Source of the DNA: Diplocarpon mali
Taxonomy: Eukaryota > Ascomycota > Leotiomycetes > Helotiales > Drepanopezizaceae
Assembly (NCBI GenBank): GCA_024741835.1
Contig: JAENRP010000039.1
Span: 7,774-71,773, forward strand
Length of the DNA: 64,000 nt
Reading direction: 5' to 3'
The notes under the pieces: model-generated
Told to the model about the DNA's origin: nothing
The model's input: only the letters and a program-made list of their open reading frames with translations
Databases searched by the model: none
Made by a program: the position numbers and the translations under genes
Part shown: piece by piece, positions 33,566-45,876 of the stretch
How positions within the stretch are numbered: position 1 is the stretch's first letter
Layout: every line of letters begins with the position of its first letter

Positions 33566-36500
33566 TCAGCAGCAAAAGACGAGCCGGAACAAAGGACTTA
33601 CCCTCTCAACCGGGCATCTAACCTCCTCAAATGCATCTAGGACATCGAAGCCCATCCTCAGCAGAACATCCCTCTCCTCGCCCTGGACCCCGCAAATTAC
33701 GCACGCGTTCCCACGCTGGGCTCTGTGCTGTCGTATTCCGAGCAGTGCGAGCCCTTGCAGTACGATCGCTGCTTGGGGAGAGGCTGGGACCACGGGGGCC
33801 AGGATCCCGCCTATGTCTTGGGGATCGCTCCTACCGTCGCCGTTGTTGTGGCTGGAGGAAGAGGAGTTGGCAAAAGAGGAGAGAGATGCGACTGTCAGCA
33901 CAGGAATGAAGGTCCTCAGCGCGCTCCCAGGTCTCGAAAGGATCACCACGCCCACGAGCGATCCGTCAACAGGGCTCTTCGCCCTCACGACACCGCACGT
34001 GCCGTCGGCTAGAGCTAGCTGGTATAAGGCGAATACTTCTGGTCCGGCGTTTGCTTTGACGAGGTCGAGCACACTCTCAGAGTTTGACACGCCGTCTATG
34101 AGGTCGTATTTAAAACTCACACGCTGGATGCTGGGGAGTAGACCTTCGGGCGCTTGCCAGGCGGAGAGGTTGCGGATCATTAGGGTATAGAGAAGGCGTG
34201 GGGAGCCTATGTCCCACCCGTTGGTGCCAAACCAGCGCTTGAGGCGCGCACCTTCGGTGAGGTCGCTCATGGGGATACCAGGGTAGATCGTCGGGAGGGA
34301 CGAGCCGAGTTGCAGCATTTTGAGGTTGGGCCTGGCCAGCAGATTTTGCAGGGCCCGTTTGTGGAGACTGTGGCCTATGGAGAGGTTACGTTTGGAGGGG
34401 TCAACGAAGATGGTGGAGATTATTCCTAGTCGCGAGTCGGCGTGGTAGTAGGTGCTACAGAATCCAAATAGTGCTTGTGTGCTAGAATTGCGGACCACAA
34501 AGTGCGATTCGGTTATTGCGTCGTTAGTCGCTGAGAGGGCGTTACTCTGTTATTTTTTAGCCGAGATGGTAACACTATGAAGAAAGATATTTTAAAGACT
34601 TAGCAAGTGCACATACCAGTTCAAAAGAGGCAGTCATTGCACCTGATAGCTCGGATCGGGTATTGGACGGGGCTGTTTTCTTGATCGTCTCGATCAGCGC
34701 CACCAGGCCTCTCTGATCACGTTCGCGGTTCCAGCTTTCTACCAACCAGTTTTGTCTCGACTTTTGTACTTTTCTACTCTTTCTCAGCGTGCCAGGTAAA
34801 GTGCCCTGGGGGACGAATTCTCCGAATAGGGCACGCACCAAAGCACTCATCGCCGTCTCGGTAAAGTCGAACGTGCATACGTACGTCCCTATCGACTTGT
34901 CCATTGCAAAGTCGTAGGGCGAAGAAACTGACACGACAATCAAGGACTTCTTCTTACCTCCAGCGGATAACATGGAGCACATCATGGACACATGTTTTGT
35001 GAAACCATTTTGGTAGAGGTTTCTATTCGCGTCGGCTGTGATAATGATTATTGCAGCAGCTCTGTTGATGAGATTCTCGTGTACTGGGCGCACACCGTTG
35101 GCTGTATACGAGGTGTGTAGGAGCTTCCCATGCCGTTGACGTGCTAGGGAGCGTCCAAGTTCGCGGAACACACCTTCCCCGCTCATTATTGAAGATCGGT
35201 GTATCCATTTATTGTGCTCATTGGGCGCCAGACGGGTATTCTCATTCAGGGCTTTGGTAGCTGCCGAGGCTGGGAGAGGTTTGACCAGAGGAGTGAGTAG
35301 GAGCAGCTCTTCATTGGGGTAAAGGGTATTGGATAGGGGGAGGAGATGACCTTCATCTCGCATTACAGTAATGGAATTATCATAGGCTTCTGTCGAAAGT
35401 TTCAAGTGTGCTGAGTGAAGAGTAGCGAGTTCGCTGTTTCCAGGTGGATTGAGAGCCTGGCTCCAATCCGTGCACTTTGACTTCAGATGGAGGACACGCT
35501 TCAGGGATAACATGATCCGCTCCCGAGAGATCATTTCGTTCTCGACACCTAGTTTGAGTCCGGTCATGGCTTCCTGTTGGACTGTGAATGAGCGGCAAAG
35601 GAGGACCAAGTCGCAGCCTGCTTCGACGGCCATAACGGCCCCTCCTCTAACCCCAATGTCGTGGCTAAGTGCATCCATCTCTAGACATTCTGAAATTGTA
35701 ACACCGTCAAAGCCAAGGTCGTTTCTTAACAAGTCGTCGACTACCTGATCACTTAAACAGGCGTGCATTACATTCATACCTGTGGTAATCAGCAAGAGAT
35801 GTCAGCATAGTCTGGAGTGCACATACTTGTGTTAGCCATAGCACATCCACCGACCATCATAGCATCTAATCCATCCCTGATAGCGTTTCGAAAGGGAACC
35901 AGAGCACTCAGGCTCAACTGTTCAATTGTCTCCGTGATGATAGGCATATCTAACGACGAACCAAGAAATTCCAAATTGCCATATGAGGGAAAATGCTTCC
36001 CGCAAGTCGTAAGTCCGGCATCTTTATATCCATTCATAGCAGCAATTCCGTACTGTGAAACTTCGTGGGGATCATCTCCTGTTGCCCTCACCCCTAATGG
36101 CTGGTATCTCGCGTTTGTCAAAACATCTAAGACAGGCCCCATGATCATGTTGACTCCTACGGCCGAAACCTCTTTCGCCGTCGCCTTTGCAATCTCATAC
36201 GCCATTTCGGGAGACCCAGCAGCTGCGATTCCCATGGCGCTGGGAAACTGACATATATAGTCTTCGTCAAAGAGACTGTTGACACCTCCATTTTCTTGGT
36301 CCAGGGCAATGAGGAGCGGAACTGGATGGCCTGACTGATGGGCGATTGTTTGGAGTTCTTGAACGAGCCTTGCTGTGTCCTGGGCAGCTACAGGAAGTAG
36401 TCAGACTCTGGAGGAGGATCTCAGTTCACGAGACGACTTTAACGTCAAGTACATGAGATTACCAGTCAAGCAAGACAAGCCGTATGATCTACCAGATCCT

Positions 36501-36972
36501 CTGGGAATCGCGCAAGAAGAATCTCATGCTATACGTACAGATAATCAGAAAGGAAAATACGCCAGGAAGACACAAACGCAAAAGGGAAATTTCCACTATA
36601 CTTTTAAGGTTCTTGGTAGTCAACAATATTGCACCGAGATGATGATCCTCGATCAACGTCCGTATCTGGGGTGTGACCTCTGTTCCCTCCCAGCCTGAAA
36701 AGCGTATAATTTCAGCATTTGCACCTTGAAATCCTGATAGAATCAGAGGGCCAGAGGAAAGGCTGTGCTCTCCTTGCAATAGCCGATCCCATAGCGCAAG
36801 AGAGACAGAACAAGATTACCCATGAAGAAAAGCTGGCCCATGGCCCTGTCGAGTCGAGTCAGCACAACCTCGTCACGAGACTTGAGCCAACACAATAAGA
36901 TACAATACTATACACATACCAGCCTAGATCATCCCAGAGCGGGTCCAGCTCATTGCTCTCCGACACCTCCAT
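33566..36972 (-). CDS. ngs1: GH3-GNAT fusion, GlcNAc sensor NGS1/NAG3 type
   Basis: In Candida albicans the homologue Ngs1 binds GlcNAc with its GH3-like domain and acetylates chromatin to switch on GlcNAc genes. In Trichoderma the homologue was named NAG3. Exons are 36972-36920, 36845-36820, 36694-36602, 36387-35827, 35779-34617 and 34546-33566, giving 2,877 nt or 958 aa. Introns are 74, 125, 214, 47 and 70 nt. The GH3-like part (residues ~10-330) has GQLFFMGWEGTEVTPQI, LLIALDQENGGVNSLFDED, CGKHFPSYGN (186-195) and FDGVTISECLEMDAL. The C-terminal part (633-958) has FVVRNSSTQALFGFCSTYY and IFVDPSKRNLSIGHSLHKRA (GNAT acetyl-CoA motif), plus a second GNAT-like half. Enzyme residues of NagZ-type GH3 seem replaced, so a sensor role is more likely than a hydrolase role. 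The start is the only in-frame ATG I found. Confidence 0.9.
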
Positions 36973-37789
36973 CTTCACTTGCGCTTCGCGACACAGCGGC
37001 GGTTGGTCGAATTCAGGGACGAGACAGTACTTGGGGTTAGAGTGGGGTGTATCTGTATACACGGCACCAGCACATCCAAGCAGCTTATGTCGTTCTTTCT
37101 CGCGCCCGATCGGTCTTCATCTTGCAGGCACTTTAGGTCCAGGGACGGTGCGACATCTTTACCATGGAGGGGAGCGAGTCGCCAGTCTTGTAGAGTCGTA
37201 GAGTCGTGGAGTTGTGAAGGTCAAGCGGCCGTGTGACAAGAGGGATGGGAATGGAATCAATTGAGGATGTCTGACCGCCTAGCGGATTGAATTAGTCACG
37301 TTTGGGTCATCACCTACACTTAGTCAGCTGCACTGATACCCCGCTTCTCTAGGGTATGTTCTCCTGTCTGTCGTGGGCTATAAGAGCTCGATTTTCTGTT
37401 TCAACTTCAATCTCCCATGTCCCTAGATATCTCACCAGCTCATCCGCACTACGAGACTTTACATGAGGCCGGTCACTATGTACATATGTACACTACAATA
37501 AATTTCGTTTCTGACCTTTATCCTCGAACACCGCAACGCGCAGCATGTAGACATGCCATCATCTAAATGGTGGCAGACTGTCAACACGTGAGCAACATAT
37601 AACTAGGTAAATTGGGGCTTTGGTAGAGACTTTTCACTCGTTATGTACAGCTTCAGATGAATCGTGGCTCACGCTGCAGATCAGCTTCCATGAATAGAAA
37701 GACACTTCTTCCTTTCTTGGGCCTTCAAGCTCCAACTCAAAATTCCGTTTTCTTCTCTAGCACAGAAAGAGACGATAAGGAATTTTACG
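36973..37789. other. Intergenic, no gene seen
   Basis: The 5' side of the GH3-GNAT gene (promoter expected here). The frame upstream of its ATG stays open for about 150 nt without another ATG, then meets a stop. Nothing else was recognised. Confidence 0.4.
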
Positions 37790-38330
37790 TACAGTCGGTA
37801 GGTTAAGAATGAGTTGGTAGAGCAAGATCCGTGGGTCAGTTCGGAGACCGAGAGGATCGTGGATAGTCAAGAGACCTTCTATGGAGATCAGTCCGTATCG
37901 GATGTAACGATTGACCTAGGAGAGTAGGTCATCTCGCGTAGTCTCATAGAGGTCCAGTTGCATGGCGCTTCTGGTGTCAATTTCTCGCAAATATCTGAGA
38001 ATTCCTTGACTCATGGCTTGACGTGAAAAGGTTCAACAAATTGCGGTTCCAGACTAGCGTCCCTTCGTGCCTCCCAGCCCTCAAATCAGAACGCAAAGAA
38101 GTCTGCTAAACAGTAAGCGCTCCTTTGCCTTCTTGATAAACATGCCAATGCGCTCATAGGCACTGCCATTCCTCAGTCCTTCTGGAGTTCTCGGCGATGC
38201 GGAAAATGGAGCCGAGTCGCTCGGTGTCAATTGCTAAGGCCCATTTCTGAGCCTCTTGGAGACTAGAATTCACAAATTCGAGAACCCAATATCTTTCATA
38301 GATGGCTTCTGCGATCTTGAGGATTGCTAT
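37790..38330 (-). pseudogene. Fragment of an unknown fungal protein gene
   Basis: Minus-strand codon blocks read KIAEAIYERYWVLEFVNSSL, QEAQKWALAIDTERLGSI, FRIAENSRRTEEWQCL, a stop, then ERIGMFIKKAKERLL. After a decayed stretch come DTRSAMQLDLYETTRDDLLS, a stop, and NRYIRYGLISIEGLLTIHD then PLGLRTDPRILLYQLILNL. The amino-acid texture is clearly that of a real, mostly helical protein, but stops and frame changes break it. I do not recognise the family. There is no clear start. It sits at the edge of the gene island next to the A/T-rich block, which may explain its decay. Confidence 0.5.
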
Positions 38331-39030
38331 GGCTTGCTAATATCAACCTCATGCCGTCAGTGTGTGATGGATCATCGAGACCGCCTCGGATCGAGCTCGT
38401 CACAGCAGCGTCAGAAGTCGCAGCAATGACCCAAAATCTACAAGATCACCTGATGCAAAATTCTGTTCTTGATCTGATACACAGAAGCAGCGTACGAGGA
38501 AGCATGAACGGCGGTCGCGGCGGAGGGAATTATGGTCGCCCAATCTCTTTGATGCGACGTTTCTAGACTCATAAGACTCGGCTTCCCAAATCTAAACTAC
38601 TATGTACAACAATATTTATACGCGTCACTTGAAACACTCTCTTAAGTCAGCATTATTACAGCTCTTAACTAATCCATTGAAAATTGTAACCCCTTCGCTA
38701 AGGAAGACTAGTTGGAAATATATAAACTTGGGCACAGGAATACTCGGTGCTTACCGGGGACTTAGGACGAACGGTCCGACCCAGCAAGAGAATAAGCGGA
38801 AGTATTTTGCATTCTGGCCGAGTAGCTTATATTACACGGTATCGTTAGTGATTGTTTCACTAAGCCTAATTCAAGAAATTACGATGTCAATTTTTATCTG
38901 TTTCTTATGATATAGAAGCTTAAATTATTCTTTAAGTTAGTTTGAGTATTATTAAGAATCAAATTACAATAATAAACCATTAAATAAGAGACATTGACTC
39001 AATGTCCGTACGCGGTGTCTCCGACGAGCC
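38331..39030. other. Island edge running into A/T-rich DNA
   Basis: Composition falls sharply near 38,600. Plus-strand open frames of 80 and 102 codons occur but have no recognisable content. No gene is supported. Confidence 0.35.
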
Positions 39031-39053
39031 TGCAGACTCTTTAAGAGTCTGCA
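39031..39053. repeat. Perfect 23-nt palindrome
   Basis: Arms TGCAGACTCTT and AAGAGTCTGCA are exact inverted repeats of 11 bp around one T. A GC-rich islet (CGCGGTGTCTCCGACGAG) precedes it inside A/T-rich DNA. Like the 14-copy palindromes, it contains GACTC at the start and GAGTC at the end. Confidence 0.85.
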
Positions 39054-39269
39054 ATGCCGAGATTACGTCTATTCGATTACCAAATGATTAAACCTGAAGT
39101 CGATTGAAGCTAGAACCTTAACAATATTAAAATGAAAAAATTTCTCCTTACTATACTACCTCTTTTATGGATAAACTTTACTCTCGATCTCTGCTTGCGT
39201 ACTCTAGGATTATTTAAATATGTACTTATAATTAGAGGAAAGGATTATTAACGATACAAAGGGGAAAAA

Positions 39270-39650
39270 GCTAAGCGATAATATATAAGGGGAAAGGAGG
39301 AAGAGAAGGAAAAGGATATATTTCGATAATTTTATATAAACTTGTTAAAAAGGGTTACAATTAAGAGCTGCCGCCGACTAGTAACACGCTTAATATAATC
39401 AAATGAATAGCCGCTATTAATGTAGAGGGCTTATCTTAAGACAAAGAACCTTAGGCGGTTTTATAATCAAGACACCTTTTAAGAACGTAATCGCCTAGGA
39501 CTTAAAGGGAATTATTTTCGACTAAGGATTAGGTTAGATTTAAGGAATTAGGAAATGTAGGTACAGTAAGCTAAATAGTAAAGATATAAGGAGTTTTTCA
39601 GATAGTTTCTCCTTAAATATATATCCGACTATAGCGTTTCTTGCTTATAC
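39270..39650. repeat. Diverged direct repeat, unit 1
   Basis: Shares the order of several strings with 40,130-40,530: AAAAGGATATATTTCGA, a CCGCCG-type junction, GAGGGCTTATCTTA against GAGGGCTTGTCCTA, and the closing GTTTCTCCTTA. It is probably a RIP-mutated transposon part. No coding domain was recognised. Confidence 0.5.
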
Positions 39651-40129
39651 TATATAGTTTAGAATTAAAATAGCATATCAATGTAACGACACAGAACCGC
39701 CGGTGTCGCGGGATCAAGTATGGTAGCAAGAAAAGGTGCAAAGGCGTATTGTATAGATTCAATATGAAGAAAACGAAGGACTTGAAAATCCTATACATGG
39801 AGAACCTCCCTAATTAAACACACAGGCCGGAGGTCTTGTTGCCCGTTAGAATTATACAAGCATATCCTCGTACACCTAATTAGAGTAGAATATAGGGTAG
39901 CCCTGCTTCATATATATATCCCAAACCTTTGACCGCCGGAACTCCGTAGCGCCACCGTTACAAGTAAAAGGAAAAGAATTCATTATAAAAGGGCACACTT
40001 TAGAATATGATCATAATTTGACTGTCTTATCCTATTCTATTTCTTTATGAAATATCAGTATCGGTACTGCACCTATTTATACCTATAACTAAAGGATGGG
40101 CTTAGTAATAGATATAAATTGGAAGAAGG

Positions 40130-40530
40130 CAGGCTCTAATACAAAAGGAAAAGGAAGAGGGGGAAGGATATATTTCGAAGTCTCGTAGCCTTTAAAGATA
40201 TTCTTTAAAGATTTCTCTTCAGAAACTGAATGTTGATAAGAAGGGCTAAACTAATTGCCGCTGCTACTCAGTAAGACACTTGCTATAAATGGAGAAATAG
40301 TTGCATTAGCAAGGAGGGCTTGTCCTAGGATGGGGAACTTAAGGTGACTCTATCCGTCAAAGTACCTCTTTAATAATATACACGCTTAATATCTAGAAAG
40401 AGTAACTAATGATTAAGGTTTGAGTTATATTTTTATCTAAGAGATTAGGGTCTAAAGATCTGATAGGCTAAATACCAAACTCAAGGAGATTTTATACTAG
40501 TTTCTCCTTATACTTAATCCTGTTACGAAT
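40130..40530. repeat. Diverged direct repeat, unit 2
   Basis: Same orientation as unit 1, about 0.87 kb further on, with GGAAGGATATATTTCGA, AGGAGGGCTTGTCCTAGGA and AGTTTCTCCTTATACTTAAT. It differs from unit 1 at many C/T and G/A positions. Confidence 0.5.
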
Positions 40531-41104
40531 AGGTATAAGGTAACGTTTCGGGCACGTGCTAGCGGTGAGACAAAGGAAGCGCCTTTCCGATGACAAGTGC
40601 GGTGAGCAAAGCGGTGAAGAGAAGCGGCCGTATCAAATGCGCGCTAGTGGAGGAGCATTTCTTACTTCGTATAGACGTAAAGTAAACTATTCAGGATTTC
40701 CTGCCCGTGCATGATTCTAGTACGCTATAGAAGATTCGGCCTGATTAGGGTACTATGCAAGGGATACATCCAATGATATTTGAATATTTATTCGCCGCTT
40801 TTTAGGCCCGAATCTTAATAACTCAGCATAGAGCAAACTTTTACAAAATATTTAGGAAAAGAATAAAAGCAGCATTGCCAAGGATCACATGAGCAAAGGT
40901 GCACGCACGGCCTAGTAAGTAGAGTTCCGGATCAGATACCCATGATACGAAGTATACTTATAGGTCTGCCCCACCAGAGCTCGATCTCCTTCCCTTGTCT
41001 TTTCTATTACCTACGTAGCTTACCCCTTAGGGCATTACAGTACATCAACTCTTCTTCAAATCTTCTTCAACTCTTTTAGTTCTCCTGAAGGCCAACCGTA
41101 ACAA

Positions 41105-41160
41105 TTCGATATATAGTTTTTGGCTTATGCTATGTAGTTTAGAACTAAAAGCATATTAAA
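41105..41160. repeat. Partial third copy of the 39.6-kb repeat end
   Basis: GGCTTATGCTATGTAGTTTA followed by GAACTAAAAGCATAT matches TTGCTTATACTATATAGTTT followed by AGAATTAAAATAGCATAT at 39,640-39,680. Confidence 0.5.
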
Positions 41161-44100
41161 AAGAAAAAAAAGAGATTCTTCAGTGACCCACGGAGCAACC
41201 CTACTTAGGGAGCTTAGTCGTACAGATAGATCAAATTTTACAAGTTTCTGCTCACCACTTGGAAAACTCCCTGATTTACAGTTGAAAGTTGAGCTATCTG
41301 CGAAATGGCTAGATATCTGAACGATAAAAGGGTTAGTTTGAGAAGGTGCCTTATTTGCATAAACGATTATATGCAAATATACTGGAATTTATAATACAAA
41401 ATGCGATATAGAATCATATTTAGGTAGAGGGAGGCTAGCACCTAGTTTCCAAACTACTACTGTAAATATGAGCAAACTACAGATCTCCGAACCGGGCGGG
41501 CTTTTCAGCACGGCTGCTGCTCGGATTTTTCTATTTGCCAATCATGTTTAACGTCACACTATAGTAGAGCTACTCCTACCTGGCTCTACTCTGCCTTACA
41601 ACTACCGAGAAAAGTTGCCATGCTGACTACGCAGCGTTCTGGAGAAGTCAGCAGGTTTCTGAGCCGAGCAGGGAATCGTGCGGGTCGCGACACGGTGCCG
41701 AGGTGCTTTGTCGCAGGCGTACGTTCATAGTAAACGGAACCGATTGAAGCGACGAGGTATGATCATCTGCTGCTGCCCAACTAAGAGATTAATATACCCT
41801 ACTGTACCTGGATCATTCCGGCTTTTCATCATGCGCTATCAATGCTGAGAACCCGTGAAAATCCGTCTTTCGGAGGCGGTTTTGGCGAGTAAACATGCCC
41901 CCCTAAGATTCCCACGTTGTATGCGGCTCTTGGCGGTGGGGCCTCCTCGGAGGCTTCTCGGACGAGTGTAGCATGTAGCGGCTTGGCTAGCGCGTGTCGG
42001 TCAGTTAGTGGTCTTGATTAAGTGCTTTGTCGCAAGCAAACAGACATAATACTTCATACATGCCTAAAAGATCAGAGACTCAACTCGGCGTCTGTGCGCG
42101 CTTAATATTTAGCAATGCTGCTTTTATGATTTCCTGTAGTATGTTATATGGCCTCCTCTAGCTGCGATTACTTTCTTGTTTAGGTAGCAAAAGCGGTATA
42201 TTCGCATATTAAAGTCATTGGTAGTACCCCTTAGCTGTTCATGCTTTTTTTCTACATATTTCTTTGCAAGGGTTCACGCATAAAGGTTATATCTAATTAA
42301 TAAATTCGTGTTAATTCGCTGCGTTTTATACTGGAAATCAAGAGATTTGATATTACTCTTATTGAGTATACCTGTTGAGAGAACTCTAGGGAATCAATTG
42401 GCTGTAACAATCGATTGAAATTTGAAACTCTCCATTTTAATGCTATTCACAGAGATATAAAGCAGTGGTTATAGTAAGAAGAAGCTACGTAAAAAGCTGG
42501 GTAGTTATCAAAAGTAGCATTTCCAGGTATCAATTACGTATGAACGAAAAATTGGGATTCATTCTGCACACCCCCCTGTGCAAAGTACATGTACAGTGCT
42601 ATACTATTTTCATATGATGTTTGTGCTGAATTGTTCAGGATCATACATCCAACCTGCACACTCATGCTATTGCATATAGCGGCCCAACCCCACGAATTGA
42701 CCTGTCACTCTATATTATGTATAATCTTTCCATTATCGGCGTAGCTACTATAAGTCTAAATCTATACAGACGTGCATATACATCTACATCTACATAACTA
42801 CATCTGCTAACTTTTTCAGGTGAGCTGCAACCAACTCAGTACCACTAAAAGGGAGAAACGACCGTGCTCAAAATATTCTCTAGACAAATTTCAAAACCAA
42901 GTTGAATTAGATACCCTGAGCTTTTCAAGAGATGTTTTAATTATCTTTACTAGAACCCCTTTGGCTAGGTCATAGTTAAGATGTTGATACTTCGAAGACT
43001 CAGTTTGAGGTTGACTAGTATCGACGAATTTATTTGTAGTATACTTTAAAAGTAATCAATATAAAATGAAGCCTCTATCGCGGCCTTTGGATTTGAGAAT
43101 CGCTTTCAGAATCGTTATATGTAAGTGGTCAGAGCCTCTTGTAATAGAGAGGCCGAACAGTGGATCCTAAAGCTGGCTCGCAACCTGCTCAAAAAACGGA
43201 GTAGAATCAACAAGTTTTTGATCTCTGGTTTCGGAGCTGGCAAGCGCTGCCTATTACTCAGAAGAGTACTTGAGAACTTCGGCCCAGCTTTATGCGATTC
43301 AATCTCTAGGTTCCAGGGGATATGATCCCATGTACTGACGCTTTGTTTTATTTCAAGTACGGTGGATGTAAAACCCTGCAAATCACACTCTATGATCAAT
43401 TATACTTTGAGACAGTACAGATGCTAATTGTCAGTCACGCTTCGCCCCCACGAGTCCCCCATCCCCGACCTGCATCGCCCCCAGCCGCCCAAGTAGTAGG
43501 GAGAGTAAATGATTGGGCGTATCTTTTTTGATTAGACGGCGTGTGATTTCGCCCTGAATGATGCTCAGAGTGAGCCTTTTGCTTTGCAATAAGACTATTC
43601 GCAGCGAGCCATTCTGTTTCGGTAAGCATAGCACTTTCCCTCCAATATTCTACTTAATTCGATTGAGAAGGCTCTTCTTATATCGCTGATTTGATGGTTT
43701 ATCATGTGCTCCTTCATCGGATCGGAATAATTTACTCCAACTTTTATGCAGGGGCCAGTCACGTGGTATCTATAAAAACGTCTTATCATTTATTCCGACT
43801 ACCGCTGAATCGGTTGGTCATGGTGCGGGTCAGGGATGAGGGGCTAGTGGTGGGGGGAAGCGTGACTGACAATTAGAGGCCGAGGCCGAATGGCTAGAAT
43901 GGCTAGGATACTCTTCGATGCATGACCTACCGTACCTGAAATTCCCCCCCCCCAAAAAACTCTAACAGATCAGATCGACTTGTTTTTGTATTTGTTAAAA
44001 TCTTAAGGCGTTGGATACGTTTCGCTCGCTCTTTTGAGTGGTTTAATTTCCTACTTTTCGCACTGTTTTTGATCCACCGTACGCGAAGTACAAACGTAAG

Positions 44101-45876
44101 TACTAACGATAACGTTTTTTAAGAACTTACTTAGAGCCTTAGTGCGAAGTAGATATCCACGCAAGGGTACGCCATATACCTCCATATAGTACCACGGTAA
44201 GACAAGTTAAGAAGTTAAGCCATGCTACGTGATTACGGTTCGAATAATGTCGAGGCATATAAGACAATGGGCCGCCGTGGATTAGATGGCCAAGTATCCG
44301 GCAAGCTTCTCAGCCAATGAAATGTATGGCCTTATACGAAGCATTCCGTTGGAGGTCAAAACAAACACCACGTTAGTGTGTATACTAGTGGCTCAGCGTG
44401 CGTTCGCAAGATTGATATACTTTTACAGGATCTTTGTTCGGCCCGAGAGGACGTACTTCCGTAGTACGACGTTGCATGCACTTTACATGGAATTCGTTCT
44501 CACATTACCGGTACTCGATTACAGCCGACATCTGAACTCTTTTTCCCCCATAGACAACGGGGCGCTGACCCCACTGATCAGCACCCTTTGACTACGGAGA
44601 ATACGGCTACCTGGGTATGAACCAGAGATTAGGCCGAATCTTGGAATTCTTAAATCTACGTCAAACCCCAAGTCTGTCACCCTGGCAGATCCTTTGAATC
44701 ATTTTCTTCTGCATTCGTAAATTCGCAGGCAACTGAGCAAAGCCATTGAGGGTAACCGGCTATCTAGCTTTCAGAGTTGAAGTTAATTGTGACACAGCGG
44801 GTAGGTGTTGTCCACTATCGACAAGGGCCCCCCGGACCCTGGTTCTCAACATATACCATCATGTAATTATTTCAATGATAAGTGAGGCTATTCGAAATAG
44901 AATCAGAATACGCCTGTAATAGAATCTGATCCGGCGCCGAATTACTCAACAATATCGTTCCTATTGTCATACTTGATGTGCAAGGAAACCGAGTTAATCC
45001 TCAGAAGACAAGGGAACAATCGTTACCCGCTGTACCACAGTAAAATACCGTCTTGAATGAGGTGCTTTGGTAGCCAAGACACGGCATTCTATGCCAATTG
45101 CTATGAGGTGGAGTGTTAATGCGCAGGTTCTTGACCCGGATGTCTGCCGAGCTCGAAAAGGGACTGCTCGGACTTCGTAATTTCATACGAATTGCTCGTA
45201 ACCCCAGTACAGCTCCAGCTCATACAAGGATTGCAAGCGCCGTCATCTTTTTGCGGACTGAAACCAATGTGGCCGGGGAGCTATTCTTCTTACCCCCCCA
45301 TTCGTAAATGATTGATGCACACAGGACTTGGTAGCAGGCGTAGTAATAAACACCAGAGGAAAGTAAATTTAATCGTGCAAAACCATGCTACTCGGTAAAG
45401 CCCCCTTAGAGTTGACGCTAGGGTGATGTTCGTTGCACTATTGTGATGCTTGATACGTCTGTGACGCCGTAAATTCTGTGCCGTATGGAATTCTTCTTGC
45501 ATGTATTCCTGTTTCTTCGGCTTGGTGCTATTGTGGTGGGATGGATGGCGTAGGCTGCAAGTTCGTATGTATGTACGTATAGATCTGTGCCCAATGCCCA
45601 GTTTGGTATGGCTGGATCGGATGCCGTCTTTGTCCTTTTTCTTTCCGATTTTGAAAGGAAAAAAAAAATTATAAAAAAGGAGCAGACGGTAATTCTGGCA
45701 GGCGGGGGAGCATCATCCGCCTCTCTGCCTGGACTGCCCCCCCATCTGATCACACATGGCTTCTATTTATATATCGACCTTCAAAACCTACACGCAACCC
45801 TCTTTCTTCGATCTAGATCACATACCTCAAGCCTTGCCGTTCGAGATCATCCCATTGTCTTTACCACAACGCTGCA
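41161..45876. other. Gene-poor stretch
   Basis: About 4.7 kb of mixed composition with no supported gene. A plus-strand ATG frame at 44,286-44,591 (101 codons, MAKYPASFSANEMYGLIRSI) has an amino-acid texture that could be a gene fragment, but I cannot tie it to a family. A poly-C run sits near 43,945. The last few hundred bases should contain the P450 promoter. Confidence 0.35.

Noticed and set aside
36489..36779. Minus-strand ORF apparently starting the GH3 protein with MQGEHS
   Set aside because: Its first part translates the 125-nt intron 36695-36819. Splicing restores GQLFFMG-WEGTEV from the upstream exons.
43115..43399. 94-codon minus-strand ORF
   Set aside because: It starts at TTG, matches nothing and lies in gene-poor DNA with overlapping frames.
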